Positions 10,359-18,085 of a stretch of 64,000 nucleotides of DNA are shown in pieces. Where the stretch lies: positions 1 to 64,000 of the forward strand of contig LSIB01000144.1 in the NCBI GenBank assembly GCA_001556025.1, written 5' to 3'. The notes below the pieces were generated by a model. That model was not told the DNA's origin, did no database searches, and saw nothing but the letters and a program-made list of their open reading frames with translations. Every line of letters starts with the position of its first letter. The stretch's first letter is position 1. Made by a program: the position numbers and the translations under genes. This DNA comes from Rhizobiales bacterium CCH3-A5 (GTDB taxonomy: Bacteria > Pseudomonadota > Alphaproteobacteria > Rhizobiales > Beijerinckiaceae).

Positions 10359-11681
10359 ATGACGGCTTTGGGCAGGCGCGGCTGGGTTCCTGCCGCGAGC
10401 GAGGATTACGTGCTTGCGGTCGCTGGCGAGGTTTCGCGCCAGCCGCTCGCCGTCATCGAGGCGCGGATCGCGGCGCTGACCACCGAGAACCGCATCATCC
10501 ACGAGCGCGACTGCTTCAACCTCAACCCTGCCACCAACGTCATGAACCCAAGGGCGGAGGCCGCGCTCTCGGCGGGCCTCGGCGCGCGGCCCTCGCTGGG
10601 CTATCCCGGCGACAAATACGAGATGGGTCTGGAGGCGATCGAGCAGATCGAGGTCATTGCAGCCGAACTCGCTGCCCAGGTTTTCGGCGCGAAATATGCC
10701 GAAATCCGCGTGCCCTCGGGCGCCATTGCCAATCTCTACGCCTTCATGGTCGCGGCTAAGGCCGGCGACTGCATCATCGCACCGCCGGGCGCGATCGGCG
10801 GGCACGTCACCCATCATGGCGCGGGCGCGGCCGGGCTTTATGGCATCACGACCCATCCGGCCCCGGTCGATCCGGTGAACTACACAATCGACGTCCAGAA
10901 GCTGCGCGAGGATGCGCTGCGGCTGCGGCCAAAGCTCATTTCGATCGGCGGCAGTCTCAACCTTTTCGCCCATCCGATCCGGGAGATCCGCGCCATTGCC
11001 GACGAGGTCGGCGCGCTGGTGCTGTTCGACGCCGCCCATATGTCGGGCATGATCGCGGGCCATGCCTGGCAGCGACCGCTGGAGGAGGGCGCCCATCTGA
11101 TGACGATGAGCACCTACAAAAGCCTCGGCGGCCCGCCCTCGGGGCTGATCGTCACAAACGACGCAATGATCGCCGAAAAGCTCGACGCCATCGCCTATCC
11201 CGGCCTGACCGCCAATTTCGACGCGGCGAAATCGGCGTCGCTGGCGATCACGCTGCTGGACTGGAAGGAGCATGGCCACGCCTATGCGCAGATGATGGCC
11301 GCGACCGCGAAGGCGCTCGGCGAGGCGCTGGTCGCGTACCAGATTCCGGTCTTCGCCCGCGACCGCGGCATCACCGCGTCGCACCAGTTCGCAATCGAGG
11401 CCGCCGCTTACGGAGGCGGACAGGCGGCGGCGAAAAAGCTCCGCGCCGTCAACATCCTGAGCTGCGGCATCGGCCTGCCGCTGCCGGAGGTGGCGGGAGA
11501 CGTGAACGGCCTGCGGCTGGGCACGCCCGAGATCGTCCGCTTCGGCATGACGCCGGCGGACATGCTGGAACTGGCGGGCTACATCGCCGAGGGGTTGTCA
11601 GGCTCGCGACCCACTGAGGCGGTCGCGCGGGACGTGACGGCGATGCGGGGACGGTTCCGGGCGCTGCACTTCATGCGGTGA
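10359..11681 (+). CDS. Serine hydroxymethyltransferase-fold PLP enzyme (possible 2-methylserine aldolase/hydroxymethyltransferase)
   Basis: A 440-residue fold-type I PLP enzyme of the SHMT family, which cleaves or forms C-C bonds in beta-hydroxy amino acids. The PLP lysine is Lys254 in MSTYKSLGGPPSG, and the Asp224-x-x-His227 pair (LFDAAHMSG) binds the cofactor. Canonical GlyA has THKTLRGPRGG at this point; YKSLGGPPSG departs from it. The divergence, plus a dedicated LysR gene, points to a catabolic paralogue, for example one acting on 2-methylserine or another substituted serine, rather than the housekeeping enzyme. It is single-gene, followed by DUF3126. The family is certain; the substrate is inference. 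Confidence 0.82.
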   Translation: MTALGRRGWVPAASEDYVLAVAGEVSRQPLAVIEARIAALTTENRIIHERDCFNLNPATNVMNPRAEAALSAGLGARPSLGYPGDKYEMGLEAIEQIEVIAAELAAQVFGAKYAEIRVPSGAIANLYAFMVAAKAGDCIIAPPGAIGGHVTHHGAGAAGLYGITTHPAPVDPVNYTIDVQKLREDALRLRPKLISIGGSLNLFAHPIREIRAIADEVGALVLFDAAHMSGMIAGHAWQRPLEEGAHLMTMSTYKSLGGPPSGLIVTNDAMIAEKLDAIAYPGLTANFDAAKSASLAITLLDWKEHGHAYAQMMAATAKALGEALVAYQIPVFARDRGITASHQFAIEAAAYGGGQAAAKKLRAVNILSCGIGLPLPEVAGDVNGLRLGTPEIVRFGMTPADMLELAGYIAEGLSGSRPTEAVARDVTAMRGRFRALHFMR

Positions 11682-11749
11682 GAGTGCCCCAATCAGTCGT
11701 CGCGGGTTGCCCTCGCTGACGCGCCATGGCATCCGTCGCGCCAACCGAT

Positions 11750-11754
11750 GAGGA
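11750..11754 (+). promoter_or_regulatory. Shine-Dalgarno selecting the GTG start of DUF3126
   Basis: GAGGA lies 8 nt before the GTG at 11763 and overlaps the alternative ATG at 11748, which itself has no upstream ribosome-binding site. This favours the GTG. Confidence 0.5.
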
Positions 11755-11762
11755 CCGACACC

Positions 11763-11975
11763 GTGGACAAGACAGAACTCGCCAAGCTCGAAGCCTATCT
11801 CCGCCGCACCTTCGCCAACCATGCGATCAGCGTGCGCGCCCGCATGAAGAAGAACGATTCGGCCGAGGTCTATCTCGCCGACGAGTTCATCGGCATCATC
11901 CATGTCGACGACGAGGACGGTGATCGCTCGTTCAATTTCACCATGGCGATCCTCGACGTCGATCTCGAAGACTGA
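11763..11975 (+). CDS. DUF3126 family protein
   Basis: A 70-residue acidic protein of the alphaproteobacterial DUF3126 family: LAKLEAYLRRTFAN near the start, then KKNDSAEVYLADEFIGI and a DED-rich tail ending DLED. The function is unknown; it is small, soluble and without cysteines. The GTG at 11763, with GAGGA upstream, is preferred over the ATG at 11748 because family members begin just before the KxELxKLEAYL block. It is followed by a dispersed repeat (11993-12084). Confidence 0.82.
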   Translation: MDKTELAKLEAYLRRTFANHAISVRARMKKNDSAEVYLADEFIGIIHVDDEDGDRSFNFTMAILDVDLED

Positions 11976-11992
11976 GGGCGTTTCGCGCAGGC

Positions 11993-12084
11993 GGCCGTCT
12001 GACGCGACCGCCTGCGCTTCCGGTGCTCACGGACACCAAGTCCGCTCCGCTCCGGTTCTCGTCGGCCACGCCAGCCGACTCACC
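11993..12084. repeat. Dispersed intergenic repeat, short copy
   Basis: This non-coding stretch shares two blocks with 19568-19771: GGCCGTCTGACGC plus a GCTTCCGGTGCTCACGGA block on the left, and AAGTCCGCTCCGCTCCGG with a GCCACGCC-N-GCCGACTCACC block on the right. Here the two halves are separated by 4 nt only; in the other copy by 116 nt. It lies between convergent genes. Confidence 0.7.
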
Positions 12085-12115
12085 TTGGCGACACGCCGCG
12101 TCGAGCCATTCGTCG

Positions 12116-12835
12116 TCAGCGCAGCATGCCGTCGATGGTGCGGCGGACTCCGCCGAGCATCAGCTCCCAGTCGGCGATGATCGTGCGCGGGAAGCGGATG
12201 TTCACATCGACGCCGCGATGGCGGAAGGTGACGCGACAGAGTTCGTCGAGCGCTGCGCCCGCGCCTGTGTCGAGCGGGCAGCGCGCCGCAAAACCCCGGC
12301 CGTCGGGCACCGAGACGTAGAGCTCGTCGCCTTCATAGGGCGAGCCCTTGCGGAAGCCGCGCACCACGAGGCCGCCGGGATTCGACCAGACGGTCGGGGT
12401 CAGGAAGCGGGCATAGACCGAGAGTTGCGTCGCCGGCTCGTTGACCTTGTCGGGCGGGCTCAGCGTCACGAGCAGCCGGTTGCGTCCATGCAACGGCGCG
12501 GGGCCGAGGCTCGGCCAGTCGAGCCGCAGGCGCACCATGCCGACGAGGCGGCCGGCGTCGTCGGTCTCGGGGCCGATCAGGTTCTGCGGCACGCTGAGCG
12601 CGACATCGCCGATGCGGGCCGGCTGGATCTGGACCGCCGTATCGGCATCGGGGCGGCTGGCATGGAGGGCGGCCCCGAAGGCGAGGGCTCCGAGCAGCAT
12701 GATGCCCAGCGCGGCCTTGGCGAGCGCGCCGTCGGCGCGCGGCAGGGCCGGCGGCCGCTTCAGCTTCGAGCGGATCAGCGTGGCGAGATCGGAGCCCGGA
12801 GGGGCGTGGCGGTCTGACGAGAGGGACGCGGTCAC
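12116..12835 (-). CDS. Hypothetical single-pass membrane protein
   Basis: A 239-residue protein of unknown function. A hydrophilic N-terminus (about 1-37) precedes one transmembrane helix (about 38-60), and the remainder looks like a soluble, beta-rich domain on the outer side. That domain holds two cysteines (in the ARCPLD and LCRVTF segments), which could form a disulfide. The start is GTG at 12835. A CtrA-like box lies about 50 bp upstream. No named domain is recognised. Confidence 0.65.
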   Translation of the reverse strand: MTASLSSDRHAPPGSDLATLIRSKLKRPPALPRADGALAKAALGIMLLGALAFGAALHASRPDADTAVQIQPARIGDVALSVPQNLIGPETDDAGRLVGMVRLRLDWPSLGPAPLHGRNRLLVTLSPPDKVNEPATQLSVYARFLTPTVWSNPGGLVVRGFRKGSPYEGDELYVSVPDGRGFAARCPLDTGAGAALDELCRVTFRHRGVDVNIRFPRTIIADWELMLGGVRRTIDGMLR

Positions 12836-12884
12836 GATGTTGACGCCTTGCGAACGGGATGCCCGCAGTGAAGCATTCCCGGCC

Positions 12885-12899
12885 TTAACGTCCCGTAAA
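12885..12899 (-). promoter_or_regulatory. Near-consensus CtrA-type box
   Basis: TTAA-N7-TAAA (one mismatch to TTAA-N7-TTAA) lies 50-64 bp upstream of the minus-strand gene starting at 12835, a suitable promoter position. It is weaker than the box at 13965. Confidence 0.35.
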
Positions 12900-12922
12900 C
12901 CATAAGCGCCGCAGTCGCGTCG

Positions 12923-13846
12923 TCAGGCGGAGGCCGGCCTGCTCGTTGCGGCCAGCGTCTCGAAAATGAGGCGCAGTTTTTCGACTGGCTCGCCGAGGAA
13001 GGATTGTACGCCGACCGCGACCTGGCCCTGGCCGAGCTGGTCCTGCAGGCTGTGCAGGCCGTGGGTTGCGATATCGGCCTGCGACCAGAAGCTGCGCGCG
13101 AGACCCCAGTCGACCATGGCGTGGCCCGATTGCTCTGGCGTCAGCACCGCGTCGATGAAGCGGCCATAGATGATGTATTCCGAGAAGCGGCGATGGCGCG
13201 AGACCGCGCTGACCCAGTCGCGGCCTGTCACCGCCTCGATATGGGCGGTCAGCGCGAGCGCGTTGGCCGAGCGCCAGCTCGCCAGATGGGTGACATAGTC
13301 GGGCGCCGGCAGCTCCGGCATCGGCCGGTCGATCATTGCCGCTGTGGTGCGGTGCCAGTGGACATGTTCGGCCATGTCGGCGTCGATCGCGCCCGGAGCG
13401 CGGAACAGGCGCGTACCTTGCGGGCCGCAGAGCAGGCCCATGGCGAAAGGCTTCAGGAAGATGACGTCGGAATCGGCGAAGAGCAGCACGTCCTCGGGCA
13501 CATGCCGGGGCAGGGCCATCTTGCGCAATTGCTGGGCATGCCAGCCGCGCAAGGGCGGGACGCCGCGCGCCAGCGCGCCGGGGCTCGTCCAGATGCGGCG
13601 GCGGCCGAGGCTGAGCGGGTCGCTCCAGCTCGACAGCCAGCGCGGCAGCAACTCGGATTCGACGATGATGCGCCGGCGCGGGCCTTCAAGATGACGGAAC
13701 AGTTCGGCGTCGCGGTCCTCGATCAGCAGATAGTGCATCGCATGACCAGTCACGAACCGGTCGATGCTGGCGCAGAGCAGCACGCAGCGCTGCAGGTCGC
13801 CTGCATAGCTTGGCGTCGCGATCGCGAATGTGTCCGGCTTGTCCAT
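12923..13846 (-). CDS. DUF6492 family glycosyltransferase-like protein
   Basis: The 307-residue protein resembles DUF6492 proteins, which have a GT-A-like glycosyltransferase fold. The start FAIATPSYAGDLQRC matches the nucleotide-sugar-binding beginning of that fold, and a DSD metal-binding motif lies in LLFADSDVIFLKPF (about residue 125). There is no membrane segment, so it probably acts on the cytoplasmic face in making a surface polysaccharide. An exact CtrA-type box lies 118 bp upstream, between it and the divergent small membrane protein. The acceptor and donor sugars are unknown. Confidence 0.75.
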   Translation of the reverse strand: MDKPDTFAIATPSYAGDLQRCVLLCASIDRFVTGHAMHYLLIEDRDAELFRHLEGPRRRIIVESELLPRWLSSWSDPLSLGRRRIWTSPGALARGVPPLRGWHAQQLRKMALPRHVPEDVLLFADSDVIFLKPFAMGLLCGPQGTRLFRAPGAIDADMAEHVHWHRTTAAMIDRPMPELPAPDYVTHLASWRSANALALTAHIEAVTGRDWVSAVSRHRRFSEYIIYGRFIDAVLTPEQSGHAMVDWGLARSFWSQADIATHGLHSLQDQLGQGQVAVGVQSFLGEPVEKLRLIFETLAATSRPASA

Positions 13847-13964
13847 GCTGCAACCTAGGCACGCAGTCGCTGGAAGCGTCTATCTTTACCGAAGGGTAAG
13901 GTTAATCGCGTGGTTACTTTCGCGCACAAGGAACAGGCTCGCTCTCGGGTCGGAAACGGCCGGG

Positions 13965-13979
13965 TTAACCATTGCTTAA
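13965..13979. promoter_or_regulatory. Exact CtrA-type box TTAA-N7-TTAA
   Basis: TTAACCATTGCTTAA matches the alphaproteobacterial CtrA consensus exactly (the left half is the extended TTAACCAT). It lies in the divergent region between the DUF6492 gene and the membrane protein at 14045, so it could control either. Confidence 0.55.
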
Positions 13980-14044
13980 GGCTTGTCTTCACCATTCGTA
14001 AACCATGCGGCACTGTGGCGACGGTCCAGTTCCGGAGTGCCGTC

Positions 14045-14377
14045 GTGGTGTCGCTCGCACCTTCCGCCATCGCGGCGCTGCAGTCGCTATTGATCGGCTT
14101 TGCCTTCGCCGGCCTGCTCGCCAGCGCCTTCGAATTGTTCACCGCCCGTCGCGCCGATTTCGGACTGCTGCAATCGGGCGGCCTCGCCGCGGTGGCGAGC
14201 GTTCCGGTCGTGGTCTTCAGCGCGCCGTTCCTGATCCTGCGCAACACGGTGCGCGGCCGGCGCATCGAGGGCAGGCCGTTCGTCTTCGTGATGCTGGCCA
14301 GCATGATCGCCGCCTTGTGGAGCATGGCCTGCGGACGCGTCGTGCTCGATCTGCTCGCGTTCGTCGCCGGCGTCTGA
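14045..14377 (+). CDS. Small hypothetical membrane protein
   Basis: A protein of about 110 residues with three hydrophobic segments (near residues 8-28, 43-62 and 82-105) separated by a basic NTVRGRRIEGRP loop. I choose the GTG at 14045 (GTG at 14048 is equally possible) because GGAG at 14034-14037 lies 7-10 nt upstream and the longer open frame from 13910 covers what looks like promoter sequence with a CtrA box. It resembles the small uncharacterised alphaproteobacterial membrane proteins of the DUF6949 type, but that assignment is weak. Confidence 0.6.
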   Translation: MVSLAPSAIAALQSLLIGFAFAGLLASAFELFTARRADFGLLQSGGLAAVASVPVVVFSAPFLILRNTVRGRRIEGRPFVFVMLASMIAALWSMACGRVVLDLLAFVAGV

Positions 14378-14449
14378 CGCCGGACGCTTGACGCGACGGC
14401 TTTCGTCTCTGCAATCCTGCTGCGATCGATCAGTGAAGGATTGCCTGCC

Positions 14450-14986
14450 ATGCCGCTTTACTCCCTTGACGGCGTCAGCCCGGAAACGCCCGGCGACGGA
14501 GCATGGTGGCTTGCGCCCGATGCGCACCTGATCGGCAAGGTCAGGATCGCGCCCGACGTCGGGGTCTGGTTCGGCGCGGTCATGCGCGGCGACAATGAGT
14601 GGATCGAGATCGGGCCGGGCAGCAATGTCCAGGAAGGCTGTGTGCTCCACACCGATATGGGCTTTCCGCTCAGGGTCGGGGCGGGCTGCACCATCGGCCA
14701 TCGCGCCATCCTCCATGGCTGCGTCATCGGCGACAATTCCCTGATCGGCATGGGCGCGACCGTGCTCAACGGGGCGCGCATCGGCAGGAACAGCCTGGTC
14801 GGCGCCAATGCGCTGGTCACCGAGGGCAAGGAGTTCCCCGACAACTCGCTGATCGTCGGCGCGCCGGCCAAGGCCATCCGGACACTGGACGAGGCGGCCG
14901 CTGCCGGAATCACCGGCTCGGCGAAGAACTATGTCCTGCGCTGGAAGCAGTTCGCCGCCGGCATGAGGCAGCTGGACCGAGCCTGA
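14450..14986 (+). CDS. Gamma-carbonic anhydrase family protein
   Basis: A 178-residue left-handed beta-helix protein of the gamma carbonic anhydrase/YrdA family, expected to be a cytosolic trimer with metal sites at subunit interfaces. Hexapeptide repeats run from about residue 25 to 140. The three candidate metal-binding histidines are in VLHTD, TIGHRAILHG (two). Many family members lack carbonic anhydrase activity, so the catalytic role is open. The ATG at 14450 has AAGGA 9 nt upstream; an in-frame TTG at 14441 is less likely. A GC hairpin follows the stop. Confidence 0.88.
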   Translation: MPLYSLDGVSPETPGDGAWWLAPDAHLIGKVRIAPDVGVWFGAVMRGDNEWIEIGPGSNVQEGCVLHTDMGFPLRVGAGCTIGHRAILHGCVIGDNSLIGMGATVLNGARIGRNSLVGANALVTEGKEFPDNSLIVGAPAKAIRTLDEAAAAGITGSAKNYVLRWKQFAAGMRQLDRA

Positions 14987-14994
14987 AAAAGGAC

Positions 14995-15027
14995 GGGCCG
15001 GTCTCCCCGGGGAAGGGAAACCGGCCC
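14995..15027 (+). terminator. Hairpin terminator after gamma-carbonic anhydrase gene
   Basis: GGGCCGGT (14995-15002) pairs with ACCGGCCC (15020-15027), an 8-bp stem 8 nt after the stop codon. There is no U-tract on the plus strand. Confidence 0.5.
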
Positions 15028-15135
15028 TATGGCGAAACCCGGCCTGGGGGACGGGTGGGGTGGGGACGTGACCGAGCCTCGCCTTTGGGTTGGAGTTTCG
15101 CGAGGCGCCTCAGCCTTGCGTCGTCTCCAAGGGGT

Positions 15136-15168
15136 CGCCGCAGCCGGTCACGCCCGGCGGCTGCGGCG
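15136..15168 (-). terminator. Hairpin after transglutaminase-like peptidase gene
   Basis: CGCCGCAGCCG (15136-15146) and CGGCTGCGGCG (15158-15168) form a perfect 11-bp stem with an 11-nt loop, 14 nt past the stop of the minus-strand gene at 15183. It lacks a U-tract. Confidence 0.5.
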
Positions 15169-15182
15169 TTGACTCACGGATC

Positions 15183-15812
15183 TCAGCGCAGCGATGCGAC
15201 CGTCGGCGTCTGCAGGCCGCCGAGCGAGGTCCAGCCGGTGCGCACCTGCGATTCGCGCTTGACGTAGACGTAGCCGGTCTGGCCCCAGGGCAGGACCGCG
15301 TTGCGCTTGTTGTCGAGGATGTAGTCGCCGCGATCGGTGCGGATCATCAGCACGGCGTGGCCGGCGTTCTCCTCGTCGATCACCACGGTCATCAGCAAGG
15401 CGCGGCGCGGGATGCCGGCCTCGGCCAGGCGCTTGCGCTTGAGCAGCGCATAGTCCTCGCAATCGCCCTTGCCGTCGGTCGGCAGATCCCAGCGATCGAC
15501 CACGCCCCAATGGTCCTGATCGGTGATGGCTTCGATCTCGCGGTTGGTTTTGCTGTTGATCGCGACGATCGTCTTCCAGAGCTTCGGCGTCATCTCGACG
15601 CGCTCGTCCTCGCCGGTATCGACGCGGCACTCGGCCGGGCTGCGCCGGCACAGGTCGCTCCAGGCATAAGGCGCCCTTGCATCGCCCGATGCCGCGATCG
15701 GCAGACTGGCGACCGGCAGCCCGGCGCTGGACTGGGCCTGGACGCCGGAACCGGCGGCAGTGATGAGCACGGCAAGCGCCGGCCCAAAGAAACCACGGTG
15801 AATGAACTGCAT
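15183..15812 (-). CDS. Bacterial transglutaminase-like cysteine peptidase (BTLCP)
   Basis: A 209-residue exported protein of the PF06035 family. A signal peptide covers about residues 1-26 (cleavage after GVQA). The papain-like triad is visible as Cys118 (KGDCEDYA), His152 (AGHAVL) and Asp167 (YILDN). Related proteins (for example LapG) cleave surface adhesins under c-di-GMP control, but this subfamily lacks a defined substrate here and no LapD-like partner is nearby. The AT-rich 225-bp region upstream (15813-16037) probably holds its promoter; I see no other feature there. Confidence 0.88.
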   Translation of the reverse strand: MQFIHRGFFGPALAVLITAAGSGVQAQSSAGLPVASLPIAASGDARAPYAWSDLCRRSPAECRVDTGEDERVEMTPKLWKTIVAINSKTNREIEAITDQDHWGVVDRWDLPTDGKGDCEDYALLKRKRLAEAGIPRRALLMTVVIDEENAGHAVLMIRTDRGDYILDNKRNAVLPWGQTGYVYVKRESQVRTGWTSLGGLQTPTVASLR

Positions 15813-16037
15813 GACGTCCCCTTTCTTGTCCCTGGGGCCGACATTGCGTGGGGCGCGTGGATTTGATTTAAAATGAAAGCGAGCAATTTTATGTATTCGG
15901 CTCGTCCGGACCTGCAGTATAGAACAGTATAAATCGTCGCCGAATGCGAAGGTAACAAATTTCAGCGCTGCATTCCGATTGCGTTAACCAGCGCCGGCCG
16001 CTGCGGTGGCGATGATCGCTTAGCGCTGCCGGCCGGA

Positions 16038-16304
16038 TCAGCCGAGCGTCGGGCGTGGGTTGGGTGCGTCAGCGAGCCAGGCGACGGTTCGGTGCGCTGC
16101 AAGCAGGGCGTCATTGCGGGTCGGGAAACTCAGCCCGGAATAGAACTGCACCGGCGTCCAGGCGCCGGCGTCCTCGACATCGCGCCGGAACTCCTCGAAG
16201 CCGCACGAGCCGTCCGGCCGTTCGAACAGGTCGACGCAGCGGTCGTGCTGCGCGTTCTCGATGCTGTCGAAGACGAGCCAGGAACGATCGATGCGTCGGG
16301 ACAT
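16038..16304 (-). CDS. Hypothetical protein
   Basis: An 88-residue soluble protein of unknown function, rich in acidic and aromatic residues (SWLVFDSIENAQHDRCVDLF near the start; EEFRRDVEDAG in the middle). Two cysteines are present. The ATG at 16304 is clean. It lies 98 bp downstream of the dual-PilZ gene on the same strand. Its codon composition resembles that of its neighbours, which supports coding. Confidence 0.55.
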   Translation of the reverse strand: MSRRIDRSWLVFDSIENAQHDRCVDLFERPDGSCGFEEFRRDVEDAGAWTPVQFYSGLSFPTRNDALLAAHRTVAWLADAPNPRPTLG

Positions 16305-16402
16305 GGCTCAGCTCACGCGTTGCGCGCAAAAAGCAGGCCTCCGGCGGGGCGGGGTTGTCAATCTGGAGAGGAGCGGCAAGGCGGGGAGACGGCTGCCGGC
16401 GC

Positions 16403-17017
16403 TCAGAGTTCCAGATTCTCGTCGAGGAGGTCGGCCGAGAGCGGGAAGCGGAACTCGACGGCATAGCCGCCATCGAAGCGCCGGACGAGCTTGCCCGGCG
16501 TCGAGCCTATCCTGACCGGGGTGCCGAGCGGCAGGTCGAGATCGCTGGAGAAGGCGGCGCCTGACAGCGAGATGTCGATGATGCGCACAACATGCTCGGC
16601 GCCGTCATCCATGGTCAGGACGCAGCGCGGATTGCGCGGCACGATCCGCTCGTGGCGGCGGTCTTCCGGGAGGCCGAGTTCGTCGCGGTTAGCGAGCCAG
16701 GTCAATTGCGCGGTGAATTTCTCGCGCTTGCGGCTGGTCGCGGTGATCGTCATCGCGAAGCCTTCCATCGTGGTGCGCACGGCGACGCCCTCGATGCGGC
16801 CGAGATGTTCGAGATAGACGATGACACGGTCGCCGGGCGCAGCCTTGGCGGGGGCCGCCAGATGCACGCCGCCGGGCGAGATGTCGATGCTCTGGCAGGG
16901 ATATTCCATGCGGTTGGGCAGCATGTAGCGGCCCAGCAGCACGACTTTCATACGGTGATGCCGCCTGCGCTCGGCAGGGCGGGGGGCCGTACGGGGCGTT
17001 TGCAGCGCGCTCAGCAT
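16403..17017 (-). CDS. Protein with two PilZ domains
   Basis: A 204-residue protein with two PilZ (c-di-GMP-binding) modules in tandem. The first has RRRHHR (17-22) and DISPGG (45-50). The second has RRHER (120-124) and DISLSG (148-153), a looser fit because the last position of the NxSxxG-type motif is kept but the arginine block is shorter. PilZ proteins transmit c-di-GMP to motility or polysaccharide machinery. A CtrA-like box lies 46-60 bp upstream of the ATG, so expression may follow the cell cycle. No partner is encoded next to it. Confidence 0.86.
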   Translation of the reverse strand: MLSALQTPRTAPRPAERRRHHRMKVVLLGRYMLPNRMEYPCQSIDISPGGVHLAAPAKAAPGDRVIVYLEHLGRIEGVAVRTTMEGFAMTITATSRKREKFTAQLTWLANRDELGLPEDRRHERIVPRNPRCVLTMDDGAEHVVRIIDISLSGAAFSSDLDLPLGTPVRIGSTPGKLVRRFDGGYAVEFRFPLSADLLDENLEL

Positions 17018-17062
17018 CGAATGATCAGCCTGTGTTCGGAGGCGATCCTAGCGACGCGCTGG

Positions 17063-17077
17063 TTAACGGTCGGTTAG
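17063..17077 (-). promoter_or_regulatory. Near-consensus CtrA-type box upstream of the PilZ gene
   Basis: TTAACGGTCGGTTAG is TTAA-N7-TTAG, one mismatch from the CtrA consensus, 46-60 bp upstream of the PilZ start and inside the 64-bp gap after the PAS gene. Confidence 0.45.
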
Positions 17078-17081
17078 AAAC

Positions 17082-17654
17082 TCAGACGCGTCCGCCCGGA
17101 AGCACCATGAATTTCGGCGGCGCCATTCGCTGCCTCGGCTCGGGCGCAAGCTGAGCCGGCGTGTTCGGCCAGAGCATGCGCAGCGAGATCATCCGCATCG
17201 AATCGAGCGTGTCGAGGCCGATCCATTCGGGCGTGAGCGCTGGCGACAACGCGCCGAGCACGCGGGCATGGGTGCGGCCGCGGTAACGCAGGGGCAGCAG
17301 CAGCAATTCGAGATAGACCGGCGCTCCTGTCCGCGTCTCGCCGGAGAGGCCGGCGACCGCCCCGGCGGTCTCGTCCATGACCGTCTGCACGAGGCGTCGC
17401 ATGTCCCCTTGCGCTTCGACATCGGGCCAGAGCGCGGCAAAGGCGCGGCCCCTCAGTTCGCTGCCGATCAGCGCGCAAAGCCTCGTACCGGCAAGGCGGA
17501 AGACCGGGCCGATCGGCTCGTTCTCGAGCATGAAGGTGTCGGCCAGCGCATGGCGCAGAGCGCCGGGCTCGATCTCGCCGCGTTCTGGAGCGGCGCGCTC
17601 GCCGCGCAGCTCGTTCCAGTACTCGAAAACCATGCGGGTGCTGGGGTTCTTCAT
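17082..17654 (-). CDS. PAS_5 family protein
   Basis: A 190-residue soluble protein of the alphaproteobacterial PAS_5 (PF07310) type. The start RMVFEYWNELRGERAAPER and the GPVFRLAGTRLCALIGSELRG segment (about 63-85) are characteristic. PAS_5 proteins are single-domain putative sensors without an attached output domain; the ligand is unknown. An open frame continues upstream to 17771, but the methionine at 17654 is at the usual family start. It lies just upstream of the PilZ gene on the same strand, though a CtrA-like box separates them. Confidence 0.8.
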   Translation of the reverse strand: MKNPSTRMVFEYWNELRGERAAPERGEIEPGALRHALADTFMLENEPIGPVFRLAGTRLCALIGSELRGRAFAALWPDVEAQGDMRRLVQTVMDETAGAVAGLSGETRTGAPVYLELLLLPLRYRGRTHARVLGALSPALTPEWIGLDTLDSMRMISLRMLWPNTPAQLAPEPRQRMAPPKFMVLPGGRV

Positions 17655-18085
17655 TCCGCGTCCAATGCTGGGTTGGTCCTTCTCCGGCACGCCTTGCGTC
17701 CTGAAACGGGGCAGATGCGTTCGGATGAGACACGGTCGGGTCCACTTGGACAGGTTCGACGCACTCGCCATGCCGTCTTGCCATGGGGCCGGGACAGGCG
17801 GGCGTCGAAGGGCCGGTTAGGGTTAACGAAACCTTGCGATTGTGGATAACCCCTTAAAATGTCATTCAAATCCAAGCGAATTTCCGGAGTGCCCAGACGG
17901 CGTTCCGCGTCCGGAGGGGCGGAGGGGATGTGACCGCGACGCCTGCTTGCCGGGCGTCGGCCACAGCCGGAAGGAGGGGAGCGCCGCAAGGCCGCTCCCC
18001 TTCTTTTCATCGCCGCTTGTCCCAGGTGCCCGCTGCGGCGCAGCGTCGGCTTGCCTCCGGCGCCGGCATCGGCGAGGTTGCGGCC
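17655..18085. other. 431-bp intergenic region with an orphan terminator
   Basis: Between the divergent PAS_5 and rhomboid genes I see no convincing gene. It holds an AT-richer stretch with weak promoter-like elements (TTGCGA at 17834 and TAAAAT at 17855), two small hairpins (TCCGGA pair at 17883/17910; GACGCC/GGCGTC at 17938/17953) and a strong terminator-like hairpin ending at 18008. Confidence 0.5.
17976..18008 (+). terminator. Rho-independent terminator with no upstream coding gene
   Basis: GGGGAGCG (17976-17983) pairs with CGCTCCCC (17993-18000) around a 9-nt loop and is followed by TTCTTTTC. No plus-strand gene ends before it, and it lies 78 bp ahead of the rhomboid start, so it ends a leader or a small RNA. 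Confidence 0.6.
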
